Shown here in pieces: positions 11,892 through 24,665 of a stretch of DNA of 64,000 nucleotides. The position numbers and the translations under genes are program-made. The stretch is from Prinia subflava (lineage: Eukaryota; Chordata; Aves; Passeriformes; Cisticolidae): the NCBI RefSeq assembly GCF_021018805.1, contig NC_086258.1:9339081-9403080 (forward strand), given 5' to 3'. The notes under the pieces were generated by a model that worked only from the letters and a program-made list of their open reading frames with translations, searched no databases and had not been told where the DNA came from. Position 1 is the first letter of the stretch. Every line of letters starts with the position of its first letter.

Positions 11892-14800
11892 TAAAAAATG
11901 CTCACTTAGGTATTTTTTGCCGGAATTATATTGTCAGTTGTAGATTTGCCAGTCTGTCATTGGGCCAGACATGATGGTTACAGTAAGGAATGAATCCTGA
12001 CCTCTGAACTCCAGAGGATGTCTTCCATTCCAGCCCTGGCTGCAGAAGGTTTCTCAGCCCCTGGCAGGGGTGACCAACAGAATATGGGATGTGGAATCAG
12101 AGCTCTGTAGTTCCGTGGGATGTCCATATGCATGCTCAGATCAAACACCAGCTGGTTGGAAAAGCGTGTTTATTTTTTGCTTTTCATACTTCATCCAACA
12201 GCAGTTCCTTGGTTCACTGGTCTGACTGTGATGGGTATTTTTGCAAGGGTAGATTTTCCTCGTTATAATCCTTCTGCAGAGGGTTCCTGCTGGATCCCTC
12301 CAAAACCCCTCCACAACTTAGCACTGGTCAATATTTCCTTTTAACAGGATCCTGTGTAGCTGCAAACCATTTTTGTTTGCCAGTGTGGGGCTGATGTGCT
12401 GCTCTGATCATCAGCACTGCAATGCTCCAGTGTTTTCCCCTCTCTAATCCAGATAACTTCATGCCAGCTTAAATGTGCTGCTTTTATCCTCTTCTTCTGA
12501 AGGGCAGCTGGGTTAGGAGTGCCTTGTCCAGGGTCACACACGGGGAGTTTTTCTCATGGTATTGCAGTGGCACAGGATCTCCTGTGTTCCCCATTAGTCC
12601 TTTGTCATTCTTCTTGCTCCACAGTCTTCCTCATTGCCCATTTCCCTTTCTTTGCTCTTCTTCCCAATTATAAATTGCTGGAGGACATTTGTCATTTTGC
12701 TGTGGAGAGCACAATCCACCTGGCATGTCTTTTGGAGTCTGGAATATCTCAGCACAGGTTTTTCAGCAGACCCGGATTTTTGTTTCCTTGAAGATGAAGA
12801 ATTCTCATTTTCACTACAAGAAAGTACTTTATTTTGCTAAAATGGCAACTCTGGCAATGCAACATCATTGTATATTTACAGCCTAATTTCAGAAATCCAC
12901 ACGGATTCCTTTCCTCTTCTCCTCCACCACAACTCTCTTGTCTGACTTGGTTGCCAGACTTCTCTGGGAGTTCAGTCTCACTTAATTCACAAAGAATGTG
13001 GCTCCTTCTGCCATCCTCAGTGCCTGGAGTCTAAATCAGGACATTTCTGGTGAACTTCAGCTGAAGAGAAGTCTGACCTACCTAGAATTGAGGTTCCCAG
13101 TTTGCAGACATGACCTAGGGTGAGGAGGCTCTACCATTACCATGAAGTTCCCTGCCTGTTTCTGCGCTAGCCTTGCCTTTTATATAATCTAATAGTCCTT
13201 TGCCAAGGAGTAAAATGTAATAGGAACTATTTTTGTGATCTTGGGAGTATTTTTGCTGGCTCTGAGCTCCTTGGAATAGATGCCGCCTCCTGTTATGATG
13301 TCATCGCTCCTGGTGCCAGTAGACTATCAACATTTTAAAAATCAAGATAAGAAAATCAAGATAAAAGATCGGTGTTTTGCCTCCATGTAGGTCAGATGAA
13401 GCACAGAAATCAGTGTTTTAACAGAAGAGAAGCATTGATGGGGAGAGAAGGACTTCAGAAAAACTGGGACAATCCAGTGGCAAGCACAGGAGACAGAGAA
13501 CTCCTGGTTCATGGCTCAGACTATGTGAAACCACTTTGCAGAGCAGCTGTGGAAGTGAAAATCAGCAAAGGGAGGGCTGATTTAGAATTCCCTCATTGAA
13601 GTTTTGGAAGTCCTTCTTTCTCTCAAGGAATTTCAGCCCACGTCTTCCCTTTTGTCACAGGAAGCTCTGCCAGCAAGCTGCCCTGGGGTGGCCTGTCCTT
13701 ACCTCCCTGAGCCACAGTGTCACACTGGGAACAGTAGGGAGCAACTGGAGCAGGGACTCCAATAAGGCTTGAAAAATGTAGCCAGAGCTTCATGGCAATT
13801 TCGTGAGGAGCTTTTGAATCCTCAAACCTTCATTTCCTACTCGCTTGTTCTGAGATTGTAATTTTTAATTCAGGATCAGAGAACTGAAGGCAAAGAATGA
13901 TGTGGGTTGGGATGAGTCTTGTACTAAACTGCCTTCTGCAGCCCCTGTGTAACAGAGCTGAAATTAAATGGCTGAAGGACAGTGTGGAAGAACTGAACCT
14001 CTGGAGTAAAGTCAAGATTTGACAATTGGTGTCTTATTTTAGTATTTTTGGTCAAAAAGGTCCAAAAGGCCTTTTGAGATTGCTGGGGTTTTTATGTGCC
14101 TTTGGAAAGTGCTGCCTGACTTCTTGATCTCAGGCATTTGAGCCATCTAAGACCAACTTGGTGAATTTTTTTAAGCTCTGTTTTGAAAATATTGGTGCTT
14201 TGTCAGTAAATCAGTTCAGTTCTGGTGCTTACTATCATCTTCCTTGCAAATGCATCCTACATCAAGAAATGTTCTAGAATATTTTAAGCTAATTATATAT
14301 GTACATATTTTGGTGTTGGATAGAGATTAAATATAAATTAAAAACCAACACAGAGAACCATATTCCCCAATGGATTGTAAGAGACTTTTTCCTACTGTAA
14401 AAAGCTTGCATCCAAGCAGATGTAATATGGATATTTTGAAAGCGCTGTAATGTTTAAGGGTTAAGGGTCTGTTTCTTACAGATACTTTGGATGTGTTCTC
14501 TGGAGGCCAAGCCAAGGAACAGTGTGTCTTGTCCTTTTGTCTGTCTTGATTTCTAATGAGTCAGTTCCTGATTTTCCTCCACTGGATGGGCAGATATGCA
14601 CCTTAAGAGAAAAGACACTCATTTCTCTGATCCTCATCTTCCATGTTTCAGGGAACATTGAAAACTTCCAACCCTTCCCTTGCTGGTTCTTCTTTTACCA
14701 CTTGAAAACGTTCTCGGGAGATTTTATCTTGCTCTGTGGATTGCTGGGTGCATTAGCACAGCTTCTGCTTGCCAGAGCTCTCACTAAGTAGAACTGGTTT

Positions 14801-16032
14801 CAATAAATCATTGTAGCTTTGGAAAGTCTGGAGTTCCAGTCATGGCAGCTCAGAAGAGGGAGGGGGAAACAGGAATACAAGAGCTTTTCCAGCTGGGGAA
14901 AGAGCAAAGGTAATTCTGCACAGAGGAGTCTGAACAGAGAGGTCTCTGATGGAAGGCTGTGGGTATCGTTCTCTTACAGGCTAGATTAATATTTCATCCA
15001 GAGAGGTGGAACAAAGTCTTGTTCTGGTTGAAAGTGGAGGAAGTGAGTGATTCAGCTTATTTTGTCAGGCATCTGCCTGTGACAAGGTGCAGTACAGCGT
15101 TTTTCTAGCCACGGAGAAAGAGTGCTCTGTCTGGAGTGCCAGTCAGAGATCCTGGAGCAATTGCTTGGCCCTTGTCTCACATCAGTACAGCTGATCCCTG
15201 CCTTGCTTTCCTGAGCAGTAAAATTCCCACCCCAGATTTAAATCTCCCTCTGTCAGTGATTTCAGTGATTCAGGCTTGTACACAGCACCTCTATTTCATC
15301 CCAACTGCTTCACATAACCTGTGTCTGTCAAGGTTTGAAGTAGTGATCTTCTTATTTTAATAAATCCTTTAGCATGAAACTAGCTTTAATCCCCTTTGCT
15401 ATTCCTGTTCCCTGTCCAGGATAAGCTTGGAAATCTTTTTTTTTTTTTTTAATTGCTATTTGCTCTCATAAGCCATACGATGCTTTTGATAACAGTCATC
15501 AAATTTTACAGCTATCACTATAATCTCAGTGCTGTTAACCATCTGCATCTCTCGTCGTGTTCTATAGAAACTGAAGAGAAAACAAATACATAGTTAATTT
15601 TAGCACATCACTCCTCTTAATGGATTTTGTGTCCCAAGTAGCAGCACTGTTTAATGTGTCTGCAAAAAACCTCTTGGAATTGAGGAAGAATCCACACACA
15701 AGGACATTGCTTAATGGTTTAGAGCCCTTAGAGCTGTGGTGCAGGGATCAGGAGTGGGCTGCAAAGGGTTTGAGTCCTACAAAAGTCTGGACACTTCAAG
15801 TTCTAACTTCTGTAAGTTGTAATCTCTGTTTGAGGATTTTAATTCCATGGAACCTGAACTTGAGACATCATCAAACAGAGGTGAAGAGTCACCTCTGTGT
15901 GTACCTGGTGACGAGCTGTGAGCAGTAACAGGAGAGCAGAGCAGGGAAAGGGGAAAAATCTGGCTTGAATAAAGAGAAACCTGGGCAAAAAGTGTGGAGA
16001 AGCTGTGCTCTGGGGACCAGGCAGGCAGCAGG

Positions 16033-16134
16033 GATACAGGCGTGAGATGGATACAGGCCTGGGATGGATACAGGCCTGGGATGGATACAGGCCTGGGATG
16101 GATACAGGCCTGGGATGGATACAGGCGTGGGATA
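16033..16134. repeat. Minisatellite, 17-bp unit, six copies
   Basis: The unit gatacaggcctgggatg starts at 16033, 16050, 16067, 16084, 16101 and 16118, so the period is exactly 17. The outer copies differ slightly (gcgtg in place of gcctg). Because 17 is not a multiple of three, the array reads differently in each frame. It produces overlapping repetitive frames on both strands that are not genes. Confidence 0.95.
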
Positions 16135-17849
16135 CTTCCCATTGATCCCAGGAAAGGCAGAGGCAGCTGGAGAAGAGCAGTGCCCAGCTAAGGGGGCAGC
16201 CCATGCCCACAGCCCAGTGCTGGCTTTAGGGAGCCATTTATCCTCCTCACTCCTCAGCATCCAGCCCTAAGGAAGGGCTGCCAGATGTCACAGCTAATAT
16301 GGGATTTCCTGTACTTCACCTCAAACCCTGGGATTTGTTTAAAAACATGTGCAGAGTTACCTTTCTGTGCCTGAGCTGAAAGATGGGAATCACTTTGCAG
16401 TGACCTCCCAGGCTGTGTTCCCCACCTTCCCTGGCTGCTCAGGAGCCAGAGGAGGTCCCGTGCTGTTGGGCAGGTGGAAATGCAGCCCTGCAGTCAGAGC
16501 CCTGCCAGCTCCCATGGCCAGGGGACACCCCTGACCCCGGGCAGGAGCCTCCCTTGGAGTGCCAGCGCCTCTGTCTGACAGCCCAGGCCTTGCAGGAGGA
16601 ACCACTCACTCCCAAAGGTCATTCCACTGCTGCTTACCTCCAGGGAGAACCAACTGCTCAGCAGGTGCAGCCTCACCTCAGTAATGCACAGGAATTTGCC
16701 ATTCATTGAAATATACGTTAGAGGCAGCCTAAAGTTAAATATTTTTTTAATTACCCCCCACACACAAAGCACATGAAGAGAAAACTCTATCTCACTGTGG
16801 TTTAATTTGTTATGTTATGAAAACCACAAAGGAAAAGGTTTATTTCTAAGATAATGATAAAAATCAGCAGAGGGATTGAGTCAGAGATAGGAGGACTGTC
16901 TGGAGAGCAAAATTACCATTTCATTTAGGCTTCACTGGAGTGGTCAGGATTGGTGTTTAAAATGACATCTGTGTCCACCAAAACCTTCCAGTATTATATT
17001 TAATCATTGTGGAGACATAGAAGGGATCCCACAATAAAAATGATATATTTTAAATTTCCTGATCATAGTGCTTTAACCTTTATATTACTGACAGTTAGGA
17101 TTCAAATAGAAATGTGCACTGAAACTCTGTAATTTTATATATTCCCTATTTTTTTTCTTTAGAGGAATCCATTTAAAATTACACAAGAAACCTCTCTTCA
17201 TCTTCTGAGTGTTTCACTGATTAGCATAATTTATAGGCAGTTTTGTGAATAAGGTGATTGTACCCAGGTGATTGCAAAAAAGTCTGTGGATCTCAGCTTT
17301 ATAAATATTATTCTGAATCTAACTTTGTTAAAGTAATTGATGTAACATGAGTGAGTGCTGTGCAGAGCTGTTCAAGTGCAGAGACCACACACTGTGTAAT
17401 CTCTGGAGCCAGTCCTCATCATGCCTTTGCTTTTCTTAGCAACAAAATTAACTCCATCATTATAAAATTTAGCCAAGACTTTACCTCTGCAGTCAGAATC
17501 TTCTCACATCAGACTCAGCCCACGCTCTAAATCCTGCCTTCGTTATGTGTCACTCTTTGCTTCAGAGGACTGTGAAAGTGACTTTTCCAGAGATGTTCTT
17601 ACATCAGGAGGTGTTGCAGGGGAAGCCCGGGAGGTTCATGGATCACCTTCCACGCTGTCTGTGACAATCAGAAAACCTCCAGGGCCTCACCTTCAGAGGG
17701 TCTGTCCCCAGCTGAGTGCCCTGGAAAGGGAGGAGGAGTTTTGTGTCTGCAGGCAAAGCCAGAACTCAGGGTCAGCCCGGGGAGAGGAGGTGCCCAGGGC
17801 TGAGCAGGGACTTTGTGACAGACAGCAAGGCCCAGGCTGTGCTCAGCCT

Positions 17850-18523
17850 TGTGCTGGGCTACAGAGTGAGCCCTGCTGGGCTACAAACTGAGCCCTGCAG
17901 AGCCTGTGCTGGGCCAGAGTGAGCCCTGCAGAGCCTGTGCTGGGCCAGAGTGAGCCCTGCAGAGCCCGTGCTGGGCCAGAGTGAGCCCTGCAGAGCCCGT
18001 GCTGGGCTGCAGAGTGAGCCCTGCAGAGCCCGTGCTGGGCTGTGAAATGAGCCCTGCAGAGCCCGTGCTGGGCTGTGAAATGAGCCCTGCAGAGCCCGTG
18101 CTGGGCTGTGAAATGAGCCCTGCAGAGCCCGTGCTGGGCTATGAAATGAGCCCTGCAGAGCCCGTGCTGGGCCAGAGTGAGCCCTGCAGAGCCCGTGCTG
18201 GGCCAGAGTGAGCCCTGCAGAGCCCGTGCTGGGCTATGAAATGAGCCCTGCAGAGCCCGTGCTGGGCTGTGAAATGAGCCCTGCAGAGCCCGTGCTGGGC
18301 TATGAAATGAGCCCTGCAGAGCCCGTGCTGGGCCAGAGTGAGCCCTGCAGAGCCCGTGCTGGGCCAGAGTGAGCCCTGCAGAGCCCGTGCTGGGCTGTGA
18401 AATGAGCCCTGCAGAGCCCGTGCTGGGCCAGAGTGAGCCCTGCAGAGCCCGTGCTGGGCTGCAGAGTGAGCCCTGCAGAGCCCGTGCTGGGCCAGAGTGA
18501 GCCCTGCAGAGCCTGTGCTGGGC
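17850..18523. repeat. Minisatellite, 31/33-bp units, about 20 copies
   Basis: The core gagccctgcagagcccgtg, followed by ctggg, is repeated about 20 times. Each unit ends in one of two tails. 'ccagagt' makes a 31-bp unit. 'ctgtgaaat', 'ctatgaaat' or 'ctgcagagt' makes a 33-bp unit. The tails are not random. The order ctgt, ctat, cc, cc occurs at units 7-10 and again at units 12-15, which points to block duplication. Runs of 33-bp units keep an open frame of 11-residue repeats (about SPAEPVLGCEM), and the 31-bp units break it. The array lies within DAB2IP intron 1a. Confidence 0.95.
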
Positions 18524-21500
18524 TCCTTTTGCTGCTGCGTGGCTGCTCAGGCTCCTTGTGCCAGTTGGACTCTTTCTCCCACGTTCTCTTCCTCCATGAA
18601 CACAGTGCTGCCAGAAGGGCTGGACGGGTGAGCGTTTAAATGCTCTGGTTAGGAATCGGTGGGAACCTTGTGTTGGTGTTTCTCTGCAGTTTTATGGCTT
18701 TTTCCTGGTCCTGCTGGTGACAAGGTCACCTTGAGGGAGGAGGATGCAGGTCACCCACTGCCAGAGCCCCGTGTCAGCATGTGGGGGGTGACACAAAGGG
18801 GACAGGAGCAAAAATCTCCTGGAAAGTTTGGGTGATGTTTTATCTTCAGGCAAATTCCTGGAGAACTGCTGAGATGAAAACAGGCACAGCTCTAAACTTG
18901 CATGTTCCATAGTGATGAGATTCTGGGAGAAGCTTACAGGAGAGTTGGGAAATAAAGATTCCCAGCTGTTAATAATAACAAGCTAGGGGTTCTTCTTGTT
19001 CAAGCTGGAGCAAAATTGCCTGGAAGTCCCTGGAGAATTCCAGTCCAGCACTAGACATTTGAAAGATTTGGATCCTGGTTTAAAATATTTCCACTGCTTG
19101 AGTGAATTTCCAAAACTGAGCTATTTTTTAATCATAATCCAGTCAGAGAAATGAAAATTGTGGTGCAGTCAGCCATCAGTTCAAGGATTTTGAGAGGAGT
19201 GTGGTGACTGCAGAGTCTGCTGTGTGTGCAGGTCCTGAGCATCCACTGGGAATGGAAGAGTCCTGGAACAAAACCTCGTGTGGTGCAGCTGGCTTTGAAG
19301 AAATAACTAGCAATGGGTTGAGGTTCCTTTATAGGAGAAAAAAGAAAAGGAAAAAGAATGCAAGAGCCAGCATGGTTCAGTGTCTGGGCACATTTTCAAG
19401 CCCTCTTTTATTTTGAGTAATTAATTCTATGTTTTATTAGTAATGAAAGCAGGGGCTATTTTGTGCAAGGCTGGAGCAGTTCAGGGTGACTCGGCAGGAA
19501 GTTAAACTGATGTAGCATTACTTTTGCAATTTATCACCTGCCTGTAGTGCTTACTCAGGGTATAATACAAGTTCATCATTGTTCAGAGCAATCATATTCT
19601 AAATTCACTTAATAATTATCTCTCAAACCAGATAACTTTAAAGAACAGATTATTTTATAAGTAACTGGGAAAATGTCTAGTGTGACATCTCTTCTTGTAG
19701 GCAGGCTAAATGCAAGCTGTCTTTTTGGTGATCTGTTTCAAATTAAGTGATTTCATTGCATAAATGGATGTATTGGAGCTTGAGTGTGGAGTATCCAAAT
19801 GCTTGCAAACTTCTTACACATTTGTAATGATTCCAGTAATTCCAAACTAGAGAGGGGTTTTTTTTATTATTTTTTGGTGGATGAAAAATCTGTTCTGTTT
19901 TGTCTTTGGTTAAGAGAACTTGAAATACTGGATACTATAAATTTACAACCTCAAAACTGGTCACAATTATTGGTAGGACTGACAGACAAGGCAGCTGAGC
20001 ACAGGCCAACCACAGACCCTCCAGAGCTTTTCTTTCCTCACTTTTTTTCCTGCTTCTCCAGGTGTGGGAGCTGCGGGGTCCCTGCAGCAGCCCCGGTGCA
20101 GACCCAGCTCTAATTGATTATCCCAGCCCAGCTTTGAGGGTCCCGCAGCCCCTGGCCAGGCCCTGCTGAGTTACTGCACAGCTTTAGGCAGCAGAGTTTT
20201 ACTGACTGCAGCAAATAAATTTGCTGTGCTTTATGGAGCACGGAGAAGCTTGTTTTCTGAATTTTAATTGTCTCAATAAATCGTGTTAAGATTGTGTTCT
20301 ATTAGACTGCAGGAAATTACTGCGAGCGGTTCGAATCTGGCCATTATTGGGAAGGTGTGTTGCTCACAGGGCTGTTAGAAAAAGTTTCCAAATCTGGCTG
20401 AGCAATACCAAGGGTGATAAGGATTGCAGAGATCTGGAGTGCAGCTTCCCAGGAATCCCCATTCAGTCTTGGGTTTACCTGCAGGGATTCTCTTGTCCCA
20501 CTGGGCATTAAGTGATGATGATTTTCAGCTTCACAGAGGAGAGGAAATGTTTGCAGTGGGGCTCAGATAGCTCAGGCACAGAGAATGTGAGAAGGGCACT
20601 GGTGTCAGACTGGACAGTGCAGTTCTGGACGATGGTGAAGGATGAACCTCTGCTCTGGGGAGAGGCTGACAGGGCTGGGGCTCTTCAGCCTGCAGAAAAG
20701 GCTGCAAGGGGATCTTAGAGCCCCTTCCAGTGCCTAAAGGGGTTCCAAGAGAGCTGGGGAAAAATGTTTTGATGCTGTGACTTGAGAGTTTGGTGTTAAT
20801 GAGTGCGGCAACGAAGATTAGCAGATTTTATTCCCAGCCTTCTCCCTGCTCCCAGGGGAGGAATATTGGTTCTTTTCTCTGAGGGATGGTTGTGCCCCTT
20901 GGGATCAGAAAGGAGCTGCCCTCATCCTGGCACTGGGATAGCGTCCAGATCTTTATTTGCAGGATTAGAATGTTTTCCAAAAGATAGGCCAGGTTAAAAG
21001 CTCTCCCTTGCTGTATCTCCCAGCGTTGTGCTGGAGAGCTGGAGTGATTGATGAGCATTTCTCGTTGCAATTACAGATGAGCAACAGCAACCCACAAATC
21101 ATGGCACGCTGGGTAGGAGTTCCTGAGCCGCTCTCTGTAGTCTGGCCAGCAAATCATTAAATCAAGCGAGGATGAGCAAGGGGCTGCTGGATGTTCTCGC
21201 CTCAGCACAGCAGCTGAGAGAGCTGAGTAAGCTGCTGTCTGCCTGAATCAATCCCCACTCTGGGAATTGAAACAGTGCAGACATGAAGCCTGTCCGTGGC
21301 CACATAAAAGCCGCATTATGGCTGCGATTTAGGGGACTACGCCTAAAGCAGCTCTTTGAGTCCCTAATCCTGGGAGCTCCGAGGGAAGAAAGCAGGGAGG
21401 CCGTGCTCAGATGTCTGAAACTTTCCTCCCGACCCTCACTCGAAGTGGGGGACCTGGCCTGCAGTGGAGTCAATCCGTGGGGAGTTCATGCAAAGTGTAT

Positions 21501-24500
21501 GTTGTAATGGGATTTTACAGTACAGGTCCCAGCACTTATATTTAATATCTGACAATTCAAATAGCTTGGCTGGCAAACACACTGAACATTGCCAGATTTC
21601 TGTAAGATCCTAAGTGAATTCCTGACCTAGATATTCCTTGGAGGAGGGAATTCAAGAGCAGGAGAGAGTCATGGACCAAGTATGGTAGACTGGGCTTCTC
21701 ACTTCTGGCTCATTTCCCTTATTTCTGCTGAGAAGTAACAATCTTTAAAAACCACAAAATTGGGTTAATAAAATAATTTAGGACGATCAGCTCAGTCTTA
21801 AAGTTGTTCCAAGTTCAGTCTTTATACAATTTACCTTATGCTTGGGGTACAGAATAATGAAAAATCTAAACAAACAGAGCACTAAGCCTCAATCCTACAT
21901 GTAAATCTGTGCACATGTGCTGCAAACAAGATAGCACCCATGGACAGATTTGTTTGTGTTGCCTTGTGAGCCAAATGCTGTGGTTTTGCTTCTTTTAATT
22001 ATTCAGCCCTGAAAGAATTTACTGTGAAATCCCACCAGGCAGAGATAAAGACTGGAAACCTTGTAATCTACAACTGTACAGGAGGGTCAGTTTATGGCCT
22101 GAATGTGCTGGAGAATTCAGATGTGGAGAGAATCTTTCATAGTGAACTGGCATGAAAACATGTATTATTTCAGGGCTTTGCAGCATATAAATTGTGTTTA
22201 CGATGAAGCTAAAGCTTGGAAAAACCAAATTGGTTGATCAAATCCAGGCTTGCTATTCTGATAAATTTTTTCCTCAAATGAATTCAGGTTGTCAGATTAA
22301 TTCGGTCCCAACACGACAAGGGCAAGACAAATTAATTAGCTTAATCTCCGTGAGTTGTGAGGGTTTTGTCTGTGTGTGCTTTGTGTGAGGGTGTGCAGGG
22401 CACTGCTGTGGGTGATTGACCCTGGCAGGGGAAGGAAAGGTCCTTCAGCTTCACCCCAACGCCTCCCTCCCAGCCAGGTGAGAACAGTGTCAGTGAAAAG
22501 TTTGAATTCTGCTGCAGTCTGGAACTGAAGAGCACATTTCTATTAAAGTGTTCTCCTGAAACTGCTCAAGAGCCACAAGTAATGCTTTAAAAAGAAATTA
22601 AAAGGTTTAGTTGTAGAGGAAAAAATGGCCGGGTCAGGTCTCATAAAATGAGCAGCCAATTTTTAAAAAATGTTGTGTTCCACAGTACCTGGAATTCTTA
22701 CATGTCGTAACCTTGTTAAGATAATTACAGTAAATGGCTTTTCTGCAAGGGAATCCCCTGACATTGTTCCCTGGGAGATTAAATCTCTGCCGCTGTTCTA
22801 GACGGATTCTGCGGCTGAGTGGAAGTGTCTCCTACCTCCTTTAAAAATATCAACAACCAAAGAGAAGACAACATTTAATTCCTTTTTACAAAAGGAAAAG
22901 AGAGTCATGTCTCAGGAAGAAGGGAAACCAAATAAAAAATTTAATGCTGGAGAAGAAAGGCAAGAAATGCAGTTGCCATGGAAACCGAAGCATAAGTAGA
23001 AACTTTCCAGCAAAGAGCAGAAACTAAAAATGAAAAAGCAGAGTGGCGAGGCTTGGCAGATAGCCAGGAGCTCCCTCCACTTCCTCCCCCGTGCTCCTGG
23101 TGGGATGTTCTTCGTCATCCTTCCACAGGCTGAGGTGCTCTGGGCATTTGGAGAGCAAAGCTGGGCCCGTGGGTCAGAGCACTTCACAGGGGACAGTGAA
23201 TGTCACAGAGTGACAGCATTGCTTGGGATGAGGCAGCTGTCCCAAAATCCTCTGTGTGCTTCAGCCTGGGGCCTCCTCCGTGGGAGAGGGGAAAATTCCC
23301 TGGGAATGGCCAGCTTGTCACAGTGGGCTTCAGAGCGAGGGGAAGCGGCTTCATCTGACGGTCACAAATCACTGAGCAAGTCCTGGATTCTTCTTGTGTC
23401 TGAACCAAGGTCTGGGAGTGCACTGCAGCAATGACTCCTGTTCTTCAATGCCTCTCTCATCCCTTTATCCTAGGGAAAGGATTCCCTAAAGCCTGCTCCA
23501 AGTGCTGCCGTGCCTCAGACTGGCTGGGCACTGTACCTCAGCTCTGTGACCCTCAGCTCCCACCTGGGAGTCCCAGTCCGTGTCAGAGTTCTGCCCTGGG
23601 CACAGGATGTGTTCCACAGTGGTTGTTGGCTGTGTCCCACGTGTTTCTGAAAGCAGAGGCGTATTCCAGACCTTCAGCTTTGCCCGGGGCTCTGGAATCG
23701 TTTGATGCTGGCACGTTCAGCTCAGTTGTATGCAGTAAAGTAATGCAGTCATTGGATTAGCAATTATTAAATCCACATATGCTTTTTAGTATGACATGGA
23801 AAAAAGCAGGTTGGGAAAGCTGGGCAGGTTCCCAGGCAGGGCTGTAAAACCTTTGTGATGGCCAGGAAGTGATTTGGGTGAAAGCTTGGGAGCGTACCCA
23901 GGTCTGAGTGCTGTTACAGATGGAAGCAATGAAACCTGGGCTGTTCACATTTCCTTCAGTCATATTCCTGGAATTCAGCACGGGTGTAAAAGTTTTGCTA
24001 ATTTACCCTCAGACTGATCAGCATCTCAGATAATTGACAAAATAAAAAATGCAGTGCAAGTCCAAAAAACCCACTTGACCTCTTTGTATGTGAAATCTGG
24101 ACAAAACTTACCCGGGAGCCAGCACCACGAGTTAGGAACTGTTCCTCAGTGTGCCACTAGAAGTAAAATCTACACATGTTTAACTCTGCTGCATTGCCAC
24201 TGACTTTACTTCTCAGCTGACTTGTCATGGTCTCACCTGGACTATTCCTCATTTAATTATTATTTAAAACCACAAGGATTTGTGGTTTGTTGAGGATTTT
24301 TTAGGTTGGAAGTAATGAAGCTCAGAATAACAAACTTCACTGAAAGGGATGTTATTTTTTAATGCTCTTTAGCATTTGAGCAGGGGAAAAAAGCAGGGAA
24401 CATGTTTCTTACGCTCCGTAGAAAGGTATTTTTAAGAGGAAGCCCGGTCTGTGGAGGGAGAGGTAACCCCATGGAGGGGATGTGGCAGCGATCCCAGGCG

Positions 24501-24563
24501 GAACCGGCGCCCTCCCGCCTGCGGGCGGCAGCAGAGCCGTGCGGAGCCGCGGCATCCGCGATC
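18524..24563 (+). other. DAB2IP intron 1a, middle part
   Basis: No exon is recognised. The segment holds one CR1 fragment (20649-20772). Stretches at 20180-20350 and 21070-21400 have low repeat content and a mixture of homeodomain-like TAAT sites and other short motifs. They could be conserved regulatory DNA, but this cannot be tested here. The sequence 'ggttcgaatc' at about 20327 looks like a tRNA B box but has no tRNA around it. Confidence 0.65.
20649..20772 (+). mobile_element. CR1 LINE fragment
   Basis: It reads 'gctctggggagaggctgac', then 'ggggctcttcagcctgcag', 'gatcttagagccccttccag', 'tgcctaaagg' and 'gagctgggga'. These blocks match, in order, the internal part of the avian CR1 3' untranslated region (ttcagcctggagaag, cttccagtacctaaagg, aagctgggga). 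Similarity may begin earlier, at about 20575. The copy is truncated and non-coding. Confidence 0.8.
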
Positions 24564-24665
24564 CCTGCCGGGGACAGCCCTGCCCGGGGACAGCCGTGCC
24601 CGGGACAGGGACAGCTCTGCCCGGGGACAGCCCTGCCCGGGGACAGCCCTGCCCGGGGACAGCCC
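24564..24665. repeat. GC-rich minisatellite, about 16-bp unit
   Basis: The unit ggggacagccctgccc, of 16 bases, recurs about six times, with one shorter degenerate copy in the middle (cccgggacagggacag). The stretch is very GC-rich and contains CpGs in most units. Sequence just upstream (24480-24560) is also CpG-rich. Open frames of up to 124 codons over it on both strands are artefacts of the repeat. Confidence 0.9.

Larger units (their letters stand above)
3489..16032 (+). other. DAB2IP intron 1a, first part
   Basis: This is non-coding sequence after the exon 1a donor. It is mostly AT-rich and single-copy. Recognisable items are a poly-A tract near 6439-6452, a CR1 tail at 11581-11640, a short ATAA/CAA microsatellite at 11867-11891 and a poly-T tract near 15437-15451. 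A short GC-richer patch with several CpGs lies at 10020-10110. I see no further exon. Open frames up to about 143 codons (for example 7825-8256) overlap on both strands and match no family I recognise. Confidence 0.7.

Noticed and set aside
17981..18639. Frames with 11-residue repeats resembling SPAEPVLGCEM
   Set aside because: They are products of the 33-bp minisatellite units. The 31-bp units break the frame, and no gene context exists.
20327..20336. The sequence ggttcgaatc, which matches a tRNA B box
   Set aside because: No A box at the right distance and no pairing acceptor or T stem around it, so no tRNA can be drawn.
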